From Immundisolibacter sp. (GTDB taxonomy: Bacteria; Pseudomonadota; Gammaproteobacteria; Immundisolibacterales; Immundisolibacteraceae): a stretch of 64,000 bases of DNA. The notes below the pieces were generated by a model. The model ran no database searches, was not told the origin of the DNA, and saw only the letters and a list, made by a program, of their open reading frames with translations. Made by a program: the position numbers and the translations under genes. How positions within the stretch are numbered: position 1 is the stretch's first letter; every line of letters begins with the position of its first letter. Location of the stretch: NCBI RefSeq assembly GCF_014359565.1, contig NZ_JACIZD010000001.1:62001-126000 (forward strand). The letters run 5' to 3'. This document shows positions 10,389 to 17,204 of this stretch, piece by piece.

Positions 10389-10698
10389 GCTGGCGATTTT
10401 CTATTCGGTGTCCGGCTTTTCAACGGAGGCCAGCAACTTTGCCGCCGGCAAGCTCGTATCAGGCGACGAGTCGCTGCGGCAAGTTCAGACACTTGCCGAC
10501 GCCGAGCGCACCGCGCTGCTGCAGCACGTCACACGCGGCGATTACGTTACGCCCAGTTGCCCGAAATGCGACATCAAGATGATCCGCAAGGCCGGACGCG
10601 CGGGGCGAAGTGATTTCTGGTCCTGCCCGAATTTCGGCGCATGCCGAACGCGGCCTATCGCCGTCCGTGGCGCGGCGCAACAGGCGTGGTCCGCGTAG
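10389..10698 (+). pseudogene. Truncated duplicate of the Mrr-like gene (C-terminal part only)
   Basis: Copy of the last 106 codons of the gene at 6901-7995, lacking signal peptide, membrane helix and nuclease catalytic motifs. An ATG at 10339 gives an open 119-codon frame (20 unrelated residues, then the duplicated part), retaining the zinc-ribbon cysteines CPKC and FWSCPNFGAC. The frame survives despite a 9-base deletion and several substitutions, so expression of a small zinc-ribbon protein cannot be excluded, but a gene fragment is the simpler reading. The 3' 200 bases are identical to the parent, pointing to recent duplication or gene conversion. Confidence 0.75.
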
Positions 10699-10709
10699 GT
10701 CGGTCATCC

Positions 10710-10739
10710 CGGATTCCGCTGCGTTTCATCCAGGCTACG
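10710..10739 (+). repeat. Dispersed extragenic repeat R1, copy b
   Basis: Same 30-base element as at 8008 with one C-to-T change. The terC stop codon (CTA on the plus strand, 10735-10737) lies within it. Confidence 0.78.
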
Positions 10740-11691
10740 GTTGCTGACGGCGCGCCTGCCACAGGCTCGCCAGCACGCTGATGGCCAGAATCAGCGCCAC
10801 CAGCCCCAGCGCCACGCCGATCGGCAGCTTGTACAGCTCGGCCAGCAGCATCTTGGCGCCGATCAGCACCAGCACCAGCGCCACGCCGTACTTGAGCAGG
10901 TGAAAGCGCTGCGCCATGTCGGCGAGCAGAAAGTACAGCGCTCGCAGGCCGAGGATGGCGAACATGTTCGACGTGAACACGATGAACGGATCGGTCGTGA
11001 TGGCATAGATGGCCGGAATGCTGTCCACCGCGAACACCAGGTCGCTGATCTCGATCATCACCAGCACCAGGAACAAGGGCGTGAACCACAGCACGCCGTC
11101 CCGGCGCACGGTGAAGCGGTCGCCGTGGTAGTCGTCGGTCACCCGCAAATGCCCGCGCAGCCAGCGCAGCACCGGGTTTTTCGCCAGATCCGGCGCGTGG
11201 TCGGCGAACAGCAGCATCTTGAAGCCGGTGGCCACCAGCAACGCGCCGAACAGGTACAGCACCCAGTGAAAGCGCGCGATCAGCAGCGCGCCGGCCAGGA
11301 TCATTGCCGCGCGCAACACGATCGCGCCCAGCACGCCGTACAGCAGCACCCGCCGCTGGTACTCGGCCGGCACGGCGAAGTAGCCGAAGATCAACACGAA
11401 CACGAAGATGTTGTCGACCGCCAGCGCCTTCTCGACCAGATAACCGGTCAGGAATTCGAGCGCCCGCTGGTTGGCGATCTCCCGCCCCAGCTGCCCGTCC
11501 AGCCACCACCACAGCGCGGCGTTGAAGGCCAGCGCCAGCGCCACCCACACCAGCGACCAGACGCCTGCCTCGCGCGCGCTGACGCGGTGCGCCCCCTGCC
11601 TGCCGAGCAGCAGCATGTCGATGGCCACCATCACCCCGATGAAGGCGACGAAGCCTGTCCACATCCAGCCGTTGCCGATCGTCTCGATCAT
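10735..11691 (-). CDS. TerC/Alx family integral membrane protein
   Basis: 318-residue polytopic membrane protein with eight or nine hydrophobic segments. TerC-family signatures are present: EKALAVDNIFVFVLIFGYF (about 87-105) and EISDLVFAVDSIPAIYAITT (about 214-233), which carry the paired acidic residues of the metal-ion transport motif. Alx/MntX-type members export Mn2+ and respond to alkaline pH; others link to tellurite resistance. The stop codon is provided by a dispersed repeat, so the final residues may have been altered by its insertion. No yybP-ykoY riboswitch was recognisable in the 97 bases upstream. It follows the zinc-ribbon gene and htpX on the same strand. Confidence 0.9.
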   Translation of the reverse strand: MIETIGNGWMWTGFVAFIGVMVAIDMLLLGRQGAHRVSAREAGVWSLVWVALALAFNAALWWWLDGQLGREIANQRALEFLTGYLVEKALAVDNIFVFVLIFGYFAVPAEYQRRVLLYGVLGAIVLRAAMILAGALLIARFHWVLYLFGALLVATGFKMLLFADHAPDLAKNPVLRWLRGHLRVTDDYHGDRFTVRRDGVLWFTPLFLVLVMIEISDLVFAVDSIPAIYAITTDPFIVFTSNMFAILGLRALYFLLADMAQRFHLLKYGVALVLVLIGAKMLLAELYKLPIGVALGLVALILAISVLASLWQARRQQP

Positions 11692-11788
11692 GGTGTCGCG
11701 TTCTCAGGGAGGCAGAAATCCAGCGGCCGGCCATACGCCGCCCGCCTGCGGTGACGCCGGCCGGGCCGGCCGCGCGGGCGCGCCGGGT

Positions 11789-12070
11789 TCAGTCGAAGTC
11801 GAACAGCTCGCCGAGCAGGCTGCGCTTGCGCGATTTCGGATGGCGATGATCGCGACCGCGATAGTCGTCATCACCGGGACGAAGATCGTGCTCAGGCGGC
11901 GCCTGCCGGGGCGCCGCTCGCGGACGGCCCTCATTGGCGCCGGCGCGTTCGATGATCTTGTCCAGTTCGCCGCGGTCCAGCCACACGCCGCGGCAGCGCG
12001 GGCAATAATCGATCTCGATGCCGTGGCGCTCGGTCATCTGCAGGTCGAGCTGGCAGTTTGGGCATTGCAT
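11789..12070 (-). CDS. TFIIB-type zinc-ribbon protein
   Basis: 93-residue cytoplasmic protein. The N-terminal 42 residues form a zf-TFIIB domain: MQCPNC, then YCPRCRGVWLDRGELDKII, giving four Cys for one zinc. The remainder is a basic, low-complexity tail ending LLGELFDFD. The ATG at 12070 is preceded by GGAGG at good spacing; longer readings of this frame would run into htpX. Such proteins are widespread and uncharacterised. Co-directional with htpX, 35 bases apart, so probably cotranscribed. Confidence 0.8.
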   Translation of the reverse strand: MQCPNCQLDLQMTERHGIEIDYCPRCRGVWLDRGELDKIIERAGANEGRPRAAPRQAPPEHDLRPGDDDYRGRDHRHPKSRKRSLLGELFDFD

Positions 12071-12105
12071 GGCGACATCCTCCGGGTGATCGGAAAAGGG
12101 GCGGC

Positions 12106-12984
12106 TCAGAGGGCTGCGCGCAGCGCCGCGATGCGCTCTTCGAGCGGCGGGTGGGACATGAACAATCGCGCCAGCGCCTTGCCGCCCAGGATGCCGAAGG
12201 CGTTCAGCGAGGCCGGCAGCGCCTGTGGCTCGTGCACGGCGCGCAGGCGCTCCAGCGCGGCGATCATGGCGCCACGCCCGGCCAGCCGCGCGCCGCCGGC
12301 ATCGGCGCGAAATTCTCGCCGGCGGCTGAAGGCCATCACCACCATCGTGGCCAGGATGCCCAGCAGCAGCTCGCACACCAGACTGGTGATCCAGAAGCCG
12401 GGACCGGGCGCCTCGCGCTCCTGCCCGCCGGCCAGCGCCCGGTCGACGGCGTAGCCGACGATGCGCGCCAGCGCGATCACGAAGGTGTTGACCACGCCCT
12501 GGATCAGCGTCAGGGTCACCATGTCGCCATTGGCGATATGGCTGATCTCGTGCGCCAGCACCGCCTCGACCTGGCGCCGGTCCATCTGTTCGAGCAGGCC
12601 GCTGGATACCGCCACCAGCGAGCGCGCGCGGCTGGGGCCGGTGGCAAAGGCGTTCGGCTGCGGCGAGTCAAAGATCGCCACCTGCGGCATCGGCAGGCCG
12701 GCCATTTGCGCTTGCCGCGCCACGGTATCGAGCAGCCAGCGCTCGGTGGCGTCGGCCGGCTGGCCGATCACCCGCGCGCCGGTGCTGCGCACCGCCATCC
12801 AGCGCGACAGGGCAAGGGAAATCAGCGCCCCGCCCATGCCGAACACGGCGGCAAATCCGAACAGCGCCGGCAGGTCGAGGCCGTTTTGGGTGAGGAACCG
12901 ATCCACGCCGAGCAGGCGGCTGGTCACCGCCAGCACCGCCAACACGGCGAGGTTGGTAAGCAGGAACAAACCGACACGTTTCAT
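12106..12984 (-). CDS. htpX: Membrane zinc metalloprotease HtpX
   Basis: 292 residues, full length for HtpX. Two N-terminal transmembrane helices (about 7-25 and 38-60), then the M48 peptidase domain with the zinc motif HEISH at 145-149 and the third-ligand region later in the chain (EFRADAGGARLAGR). Two more hydrophobic segments lie at about 155-175 and 195-215. HtpX degrades misfolded membrane proteins in the inner membrane. It is divergent from the NhaR-like regulator across 110 AT-rich bases, and upstream of the zinc-ribbon gene on its own strand. Confidence 0.94.
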   Translation of the reverse strand: MKRVGLFLLTNLAVLAVLAVTSRLLGVDRFLTQNGLDLPALFGFAAVFGMGGALISLALSRWMAVRSTGARVIGQPADATERWLLDTVARQAQMAGLPMPQVAIFDSPQPNAFATGPSRARSLVAVSSGLLEQMDRRQVEAVLAHEISHIANGDMVTLTLIQGVVNTFVIALARIVGYAVDRALAGGQEREAPGPGFWITSLVCELLLGILATMVVMAFSRRREFRADAGGARLAGRGAMIAALERLRAVHEPQALPASLNAFGILGGKALARLFMSHPPLEERIAALRAAL

Positions 12985-13044
12985 GGCGAGCCTCGGATTT
13001 CAGATAACGACGCCGGGGCAGCCTACGACAAGCTTGATAACAAC

Positions 13045-13058
13045 AAAAATCGATTTTT
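13045..13058. promoter_or_regulatory. AT-rich perfect palindrome between htpX and the NhaR-like gene
   Basis: AAAAATCGATTTTT, a perfect 14-base palindrome in the 110-base divergent intergenic region, 37 bases before the regulator start. Position and symmetry suit an operator; the protein that binds it is not known. Confidence 0.35.
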
Positions 13059-13094
13059 TAATGGTCCATACCTAATGTAATTCCGAGTAAATGG

Positions 13095-14021
13095 ATGCGC
13101 GGCCTCAACTACAACCACCTGTACTACTTCTGGACCGTGGCGCGCGAGGGCAGCGTCATTGGCGCGGCCAAGGTGCTGTTCCTGACGCCTCAGACCATCA
13201 CCGGCCAGTTGCGCGCGCTGGAGCGCACGCTGGGTGGACGGCTGTTCGCCCCGGCCGGGCGGGGCATTGCGCTCACCGAGCTCGGGCACCTGGCGTTCGG
13301 CTACGCGCAGGAAATCTTTCGGCTGGGCTCGGAAATGCAGGCCGCCGTCGCCGGACGCAGCATCGACCGGCCGTTGCCGTTTCGCGTGGGCGTCGTGGAT
13401 GTGCTGTCGAAGGTCATCGTGCAGCGCCTGCTGGCGCCGGCCCTCGCCCTGGACCGCCCGGTGCAGCTGGCCTGCCGGGAAGGCCCGCTCGAGGATCTGG
13501 TGGCGGAACTGGCGCTGCACAGGCTCGACCTGGTGCTGGCGGACACGGCACTGGCGGCCAATCTGGAGCTGCGCGCCTTCAGCCACCTGCTGGGCGAGTG
13601 TGGGATCAGCTTCTTCGCCGCGCCGGGCCTGCGCGAGCGGCATCCGGGGCGGTTTCCGGACCTGCTGCGCGAAGCGCCGCTGCTGCTGCCGGCACCCCGC
13701 GGGGCGCTGCGCGGCGCCATCGACCACTGGCTGGACCGCCATGACATCCGTCCGCTGATCGCCGGCGAGTTCGACGATGCCAGCCTGATGAAGTCCTTCG
13801 GCCAGGCCGGCGTGGGCGTGTTCACCGGTCCGAGCGCGGTGGCGGACGACATCGTGCGCCAGTACGGCGTGGTCCTGATCGGCGCCACGGACGAAGTACG
13901 CGAGCGCTTCTACGCCATCTCGACCGAGCGGCGACTGCGCCACCCGGCGGTCCGAGTGGTCACCGAAGGCGCGCGCAGTTCGCTGTTTCTTTCCGGCAAC
14001 GCCGAAAAACCGTATCCATGA
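13095..14021 (+). CDS. LysR-family regulator, NhaR-like
   Basis: 308 residues. N-terminal winged helix-turn-helix (about 5-65) starts LNYNHLYYFWTVAREGSVIG and includes LFLTPQTITGQLRALE, the NhaR variant of the LysR DNA-binding helix. The C-terminal part is a LysR substrate-binding fold. NhaR activates the sodium/proton antiporter gene nhaA and biofilm genes in Escherichia coli; no nhaA is in this window, so the target is unknown. It is divergent from htpX, so it may also control that side. Start is the second of two nearby ATGs; the first (13091) is in another frame. Confidence 0.85.
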   Translation: MRGLNYNHLYYFWTVAREGSVIGAAKVLFLTPQTITGQLRALERTLGGRLFAPAGRGIALTELGHLAFGYAQEIFRLGSEMQAAVAGRSIDRPLPFRVGVVDVLSKVIVQRLLAPALALDRPVQLACREGPLEDLVAELALHRLDLVLADTALAANLELRAFSHLLGECGISFFAAPGLRERHPGRFPDLLREAPLLLPAPRGALRGAIDHWLDRHDIRPLIAGEFDDASLMKSFGQAGVGVFTGPSAVADDIVRQYGVVLIGATDEVRERFYAISTERRLRHPAVRVVTEGARSSLFLSGNAEKPYP

Positions 14022-14042
14022 CGTTTTCAGCTCGCCACATCC

Positions 14043-14072
14043 AGGATTCCGCTGCACTTCATCCAGGCGACG
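14043..14072 (+). repeat. Dispersed extragenic repeat R1, copy c (next to the IS110 element)
   Basis: Same 30-base element with two or three changes, lying 22 bases after the NhaR-like gene stop and 38 bases from the transposase stop codon. Confidence 0.75.
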
Positions 14073-15300
14073 CTTATTGGCAGTGGCGGGTAGATACCGT
14101 CTCTCCCGGTCAAGCGATTTTTGCCACCAGGGCGGGGTTGAAGGGAGCCTGATGCTTGAGGATGCCAAAGGCGATGTGGACCAGGCGGCGCATCAGGGCG
14201 CCCAGGGCCGACATCTTGGTTTTGCCGCGCCCGATCAGGTCCAGATAAGCCTTACGCAGCGGTGGGTTGTGGCGCGAGGCGACGATGGCGGCCATGTACA
14301 GCGTGGCGCGCAGGCGCGGATCGCCTTGCTTGGACAGGCATGGACGCTTGTAGACGCTGGTCCCGGACTGGTATTCGATCGGCACCAGGCCGGCACAGGC
14401 GGCGGCCTGGCGGGCCGACTCAAACCGATGCCGCTTGAGCAGGCACAGCAGGCGCCGGGCGCAGGCATCACCCACGCCGGGAATGGTTTTGAGCTGATCG
14501 CGCGCCTGCTTGAGCGGTGGATGCTGGTCGTAGTGGGCGTCGATGGCGCGCAGCAGCCGCTCGCGTTCGGCGCGCAAGGCACTGAGCGAACGCTGCAGCG
14601 AGTCCCGCACCGGGCCGGGCGTATCGGTTGCCTGCGCCTTCTCCAAGCGGTTCTCCTCCCGTTGCAGGTCCTGCGACACCGCATCCAGGCGCGCCACCAG
14701 CGCGCGCAGGGTGCGGATTTCCGGCGTCGGCGGCAGCCACGCCACCAGCTCATCGCCTTCGGCGCCGTAGCGTGCCAACAGGCGGGCGTCGACGGCATCG
14801 TTCTTGGTCAGCAGGCCACGACCCTTGGCATAGTCGCGTACTCGCTTGGGGTTGGCGATGACAACCTCGTAACCGGCGTCATGGAACACCTGTGCCGCCG
14901 CCTCGTGATACACGCCGGTGGCTTCCAGCACCACCCGACAAGCCGACGGCGCCAGCGCTGTTTTGGTACGCAGCCACTCGATCAGGGTATGAACCCCGGC
15001 CGGTTGGTTGTCGACCTTGGCCTTGGTGTGCCACTTGGACCGATCGCCCAACCACAAGGCCGCATCCAGCGTGGCTTTAGACACATCGATACCGAGCGTT
15101 ACCGTTTTCACAACGTGCCCCCGCTCTGTTCATCACATGACCGCGATCCGCGCCTTGGCCGTGAGGCCGTGCTTTCCTTGTCCATGCAGACTCTCAGGCA
15201 CTGCTGGGTCTTGGACTACCGTTCAGTTTCAAAAGGCGCACAGCGGCACGGCGGGGTTGATCTACGTCACAGGCTCGCAGCCTCAGGGTGGGCACAATCT
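14073..15300 (-). mobile_element. IS110-family insertion sequence (approximate limits)
   Basis: Limits are estimates: IS110-group elements lack long terminal inverted repeats, so the ends cannot be read without an empty site. Left limit is set after repeat R1 copy c; right limit allows about 190 bases of non-coding DNA upstream of the transposase start, where family members encode the bridge RNA. Element sits between the NhaR-like gene and AT-richer DNA. Confidence 0.55.
14110..15111 (-). CDS. IS110-family transposase (DEDD recombinase)
   Basis: 333 residues, intact. The N-terminal DEDD_Tnp_IS110 RuvC-like domain has D9 (TLGIDVSKATLDAA), E63 (LEATGVYHEAA), D105 and D108 (KNDAVDARLLARYG). A coiled linker (about 130-185) leads to the Transposase_20 domain with a helix-hairpin-helix (TIPGVGDACARRLL) and the serine-containing SKQGDPRLRATLYMAA region that supplies the nucleophile. 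IS110 elements move a circular intermediate guided by a bridge RNA encoded in a non-coding end. No frameshift or stop is seen, so the element may be active. Confidence 0.95.
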   Translation of the reverse strand: MKTVTLGIDVSKATLDAALWLGDRSKWHTKAKVDNQPAGVHTLIEWLRTKTALAPSACRVVLEATGVYHEAAAQVFHDAGYEVVIANPKRVRDYAKGRGLLTKNDAVDARLLARYGAEGDELVAWLPPTPEIRTLRALVARLDAVSQDLQREENRLEKAQATDTPGPVRDSLQRSLSALRAERERLLRAIDAHYDQHPPLKQARDQLKTIPGVGDACARRLLCLLKRHRFESARQAAACAGLVPIEYQSGTSVYKRPCLSKQGDPRLRATLYMAAIVASRHNPPLRKAYLDLIGRGKTKMSALGALMRRLVHIAFGILKHQAPFNPALVAKIA

Positions 15301-15353
15301 CCCGCCACGCCATACCCCAAGGTCGCGTTTCCAGGGGCAGAAATAAGATACAA

Positions 15354-15380
15354 GGGTGGGCAAAGCGCAGCGTGCCCACG
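15354..15380 (+). repeat. Short palindromic extragenic repeat (R2 type)
   Basis: GGGTGGGCAAAGCGCAGC followed by GTGCCCACG: arms GTGGGCA / TGCCCAC around an AAGCGCAGCG centre, the same layout as the element at 8124 with different arms. Confidence 0.65.
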
Positions 15381-15566
15381 CGGTTGTTCAATAATTCACC
15401 GGTGACGTCTTCGGTTTTACGATTCGACATAGAGAATTTCTCAAGACGGCCAACGCGCAAAAATTCGTACGGCGTCAGCTCGGAATATCAACAACCCGGC
15501 TATTCGCTCAATTTTTTGTAGCGACAGGAAGGTCGCGATTAGTTACACCAATACGCCGCTTTGCGA

Positions 15567-15600
15567 GGCCGCGGTCGCGGGCATGGCCCGCTCCTACAAG
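15567..15600 (+). repeat. Palindromic repeat, GCGGGC-ATG-GCCCGC type
   Basis: Contains GCGGGCATGGCCCGCTCCTAC: arms GCGGGC / GCCCGC around ATG, followed by CTCCTAC. Similar in style to REP elements of Pseudomonas-like genomes. Single copy in this window. Confidence 0.55.
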
Positions 15601-15681
15601 CAACCGATCACGTCGATAAAAGTTCACCCACTTTACGCAGGGTGGATTAGAATCTTAGCGGACGCTATGGCCGGATCATCC

Positions 15682-15711
15682 CGGATTCCGCCGCGCTTCA
15701 TCCGGGCTACG
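15682..15711 (+). repeat. Dispersed extragenic repeat R1, copy d
   Basis: CGGATTCCGCCGCGCTTC followed by ATCCGGGCTACG, two changes from copy a. These changes improve internal symmetry (CCGGAT / ATCCGG), showing R1 is an imperfect palindrome. Confidence 0.75.
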
Positions 15712-15818
15712 CTTGCTGACGTCTAAAGCAGTGTTAGCCTGCAGCGCCGCCTGATACAACATATTAAACCCGAGCACAGTCCGAGAGTCGAACCGTCAGG
15801 TTGACCGACGGGCCCGAA

Positions 15819-16217
15819 TTAATAGGGGCAGCCATTTTCTCTGCATGCAACGTAAGATTTCAGATCCTCAATGCGTTGCTTGGTGTGCTGCCAAAGACAC
15901 CTACTCATTTCCATTGGCCATATTGAGCCAGATTCCTCTTGAGGACCCGATTCATAAAGGCACGCCTTGTCCCTGAAGGCAATCCACGCCCGTTGAGATT
16001 GTTTCAGCCGGGTTTTGGCGGGATCTTTGAGATAATTGATCTGTTCCTTGTACAGGGCATTCATTTCTCCGTCAGCCTTCTTGAAGTCATCACCCGCGCA
16101 AAAATTCAACTGCAGTTGATTGCCACCCTCGACGCACGTCATTTCGGACGAATCAGCCCAGCCGAAAGCTACAGAGCCGGCCACGACAAACATCAAGCCG
16201 ATATTTCTGTACGACAT
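15819..16217 (-). CDS. LprI-like (DUF1311) secreted protein
   Basis: 132 residues with a signal peptide (about 1-21). The mature part matches the LprI/DUF1311 lysozyme-inhibitor fold: LNFCAGDDFKKADGEMNALY, then LKQSQRAWIAFRDKACLYES, and a closing CLWQHTKQRIEDLKSYV helix, with Cys residues positioned for disulfides. Family members bind and inhibit lysozyme or are of unknown periplasmic function. The ATG has AGGA upstream. Codon use is AT-richer than neighbouring housekeeping genes and it is flanked by palindromic repeats and an IS, consistent with horizontal acquisition. Confidence 0.82.
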   Translation of the reverse strand: MSYRNIGLMFVVAGSVAFGWADSSEMTCVEGGNQLQLNFCAGDDFKKADGEMNALYKEQINYLKDPAKTRLKQSQRAWIAFRDKACLYESGPQEESGSIWPMEMSRCLWQHTKQRIEDLKSYVACRENGCPY

Positions 16218-16236
16218 ATATCATTCCTAAGTTCAT

Positions 16237-16270
16237 GTAGGTTGGGTTGGGTTGACGCAGGAAGACCAAC
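16237..16270 (+). repeat. Palindromic repeat (R2 type), left member of an inverted pair
   Basis: GTAGGTTGGGTTGGGTTGAC followed by GCAGGAAGACCAAC. Arms GTTGGG / C-CAAC around TTGACGCAGGAAG. Its reverse complement, slightly shorter, is at 16407-16435. Confidence 0.65.
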
Positions 16271-16406
16271 GTTTATTTCTCTCCGCCACGGGTCGTCGAC
16301 GCGCCAAATCTGCGTATCCGGGCTTTTTGCCCGCAGGTTTGTTTCGGACCAATGTGGCGCGCTAACGTCCGCCGATTACGCATTATGTCCTTGCCTGCCT
16401 TGGCTT

Positions 16407-16435
16407 GTTGGGCTTCCTGCGTCAGCCCAACCTAC
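16407..16435 (-). repeat. Palindromic repeat (R2 type), right member of an inverted pair
   Basis: Plus-strand GTTGGGCTTCCTGCGTCAGC followed by CCAACCTAC, the reverse complement of the 16237 element without one duplicated GTTGG. The 136 bases between the pair hold no recognisable gene. Confidence 0.65.
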
Positions 16436-16467
16436 CTGCCGTTGTGCGTGGCGCCGGGTTGTTCGCT

Positions 16468-17187
16468 TCACCCACACTTCGACTCCCCGCAATTCAGACA
16501 CGTCAGACACCCATCCATCATGATCATGGCCTTGGTGCTGCACTTGTAGCAGAGCTGGGCGCCGTCGGGGTAGGTGGCGTCGGTGTCGGCTTTGGTCTGG
16601 CCGGTGCGGGTTTCGTATTCGTTGCGCTTTTCTTCGATCAGTTTCAGTTGGCGGGCGTCGAGTTCGCTGTCGGGCAGCATGCCGATGGTGCGTAGGTGCT
16701 GTTCGATTGCATCACCGATTTCGGCCACCAGGGACGGCATGTAGCGGCCGCCTTTCTTGAAGTAGCCGCCGCGCGGGTCGAACACGGCCTTGAGCTCTTC
16801 CACCAGGAAGGTGATGTCGCCGCCCTTGCGGAACACGGCGGACACGATGCGCGTCAGCGCCACGATCCACTGGAAGTGCTCCATGCTCTTGGAGTTGATG
16901 AAGATCTCGAACGGCCGGTAGTGCTCGTGCTCGGTGCCGGCGTTCAGCACGATGTCGTTGATGGTCAGGTACAGGGCGTGCTCGGTGAGCGGCGTCTTGA
17001 TCTTGTAGGTGGTGCCGCGCAGGGTTTCCGGCCGCTCCAGCTTTTCGTGCATCTGGATGACTTTGGCGCTTTGCCGATCGGCGCTTTCTGCGGCCGGCAT
17101 TTCGGTTTTGGGCGCGCTGGTGCGGGCCGGCTCGTCGGCGCCAACCACGCTGTAACCGGTGATTTTCTTTTCGATGCGAATGGTCAT
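16468..17187 (-). CDS. nrdJb: Class II ribonucleotide reductase, second polypeptide NrdJb
   Basis: 239 residues. Corresponds to the C-terminal part of single-chain class II reductases, encoded separately as in Pseudomonas aeruginosa. Visible parts: a TSCPD-type core (about 50-180: LYLTINDIVLNAG, FEIFINSKSMEHFQWIVAL, GGYFKKGGRYMPSLVAEIG) and a C-terminal Cys-rich ribbon CYKCSTKAMIMMDGCLTCLN ending ESKCG. The tail cysteines are where such enzymes are re-reduced by thioredoxin. Start is the ATG at 17187, 17 bases after the nrdJa stop, so the two are one operon. Longer upstream frames run through nrdJa and are not real. Confidence 0.9.
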   Translation of the reverse strand: MTIRIEKKITGYSVVGADEPARTSAPKTEMPAAESADRQSAKVIQMHEKLERPETLRGTTYKIKTPLTEHALYLTINDIVLNAGTEHEHYRPFEIFINSKSMEHFQWIVALTRIVSAVFRKGGDITFLVEELKAVFDPRGGYFKKGGRYMPSLVAEIGDAIEQHLRTIGMLPDSELDARQLKLIEEKRNEYETRTGQTKADTDATYPDGAQLCYKCSTKAMIMMDGCLTCLNCGESKCG

Positions 17188-17204
17188 GGGTTGATTCCTG
17201 GCGA

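Larger units (their letters stand above)
10389..10746 (+). repeat. Direct repeat copy 2
   Basis: 358-base partner of 7677-8044. The 10-base length difference is a 9-base deletion near 10450 and a single base near 10703. The copy ends inside repeat element R1 and supplies the stop codon of the convergent terC gene. Confidence 0.92.
15301..15818. other. Non-coding, AT-richer stretch holding several extragenic repeats
   Basis: No gene seen on either strand. It holds palindromic elements at 15354, 15567 and 15682. Lower G+C than the surroundings suggests foreign or relaxed DNA. Confidence 0.5.

Noticed and set aside
11692-11788. yybP-ykoY manganese riboswitch upstream of terC
   Set aside because: Often found before alx/terC genes, but the conserved loop sequences are not visible here.
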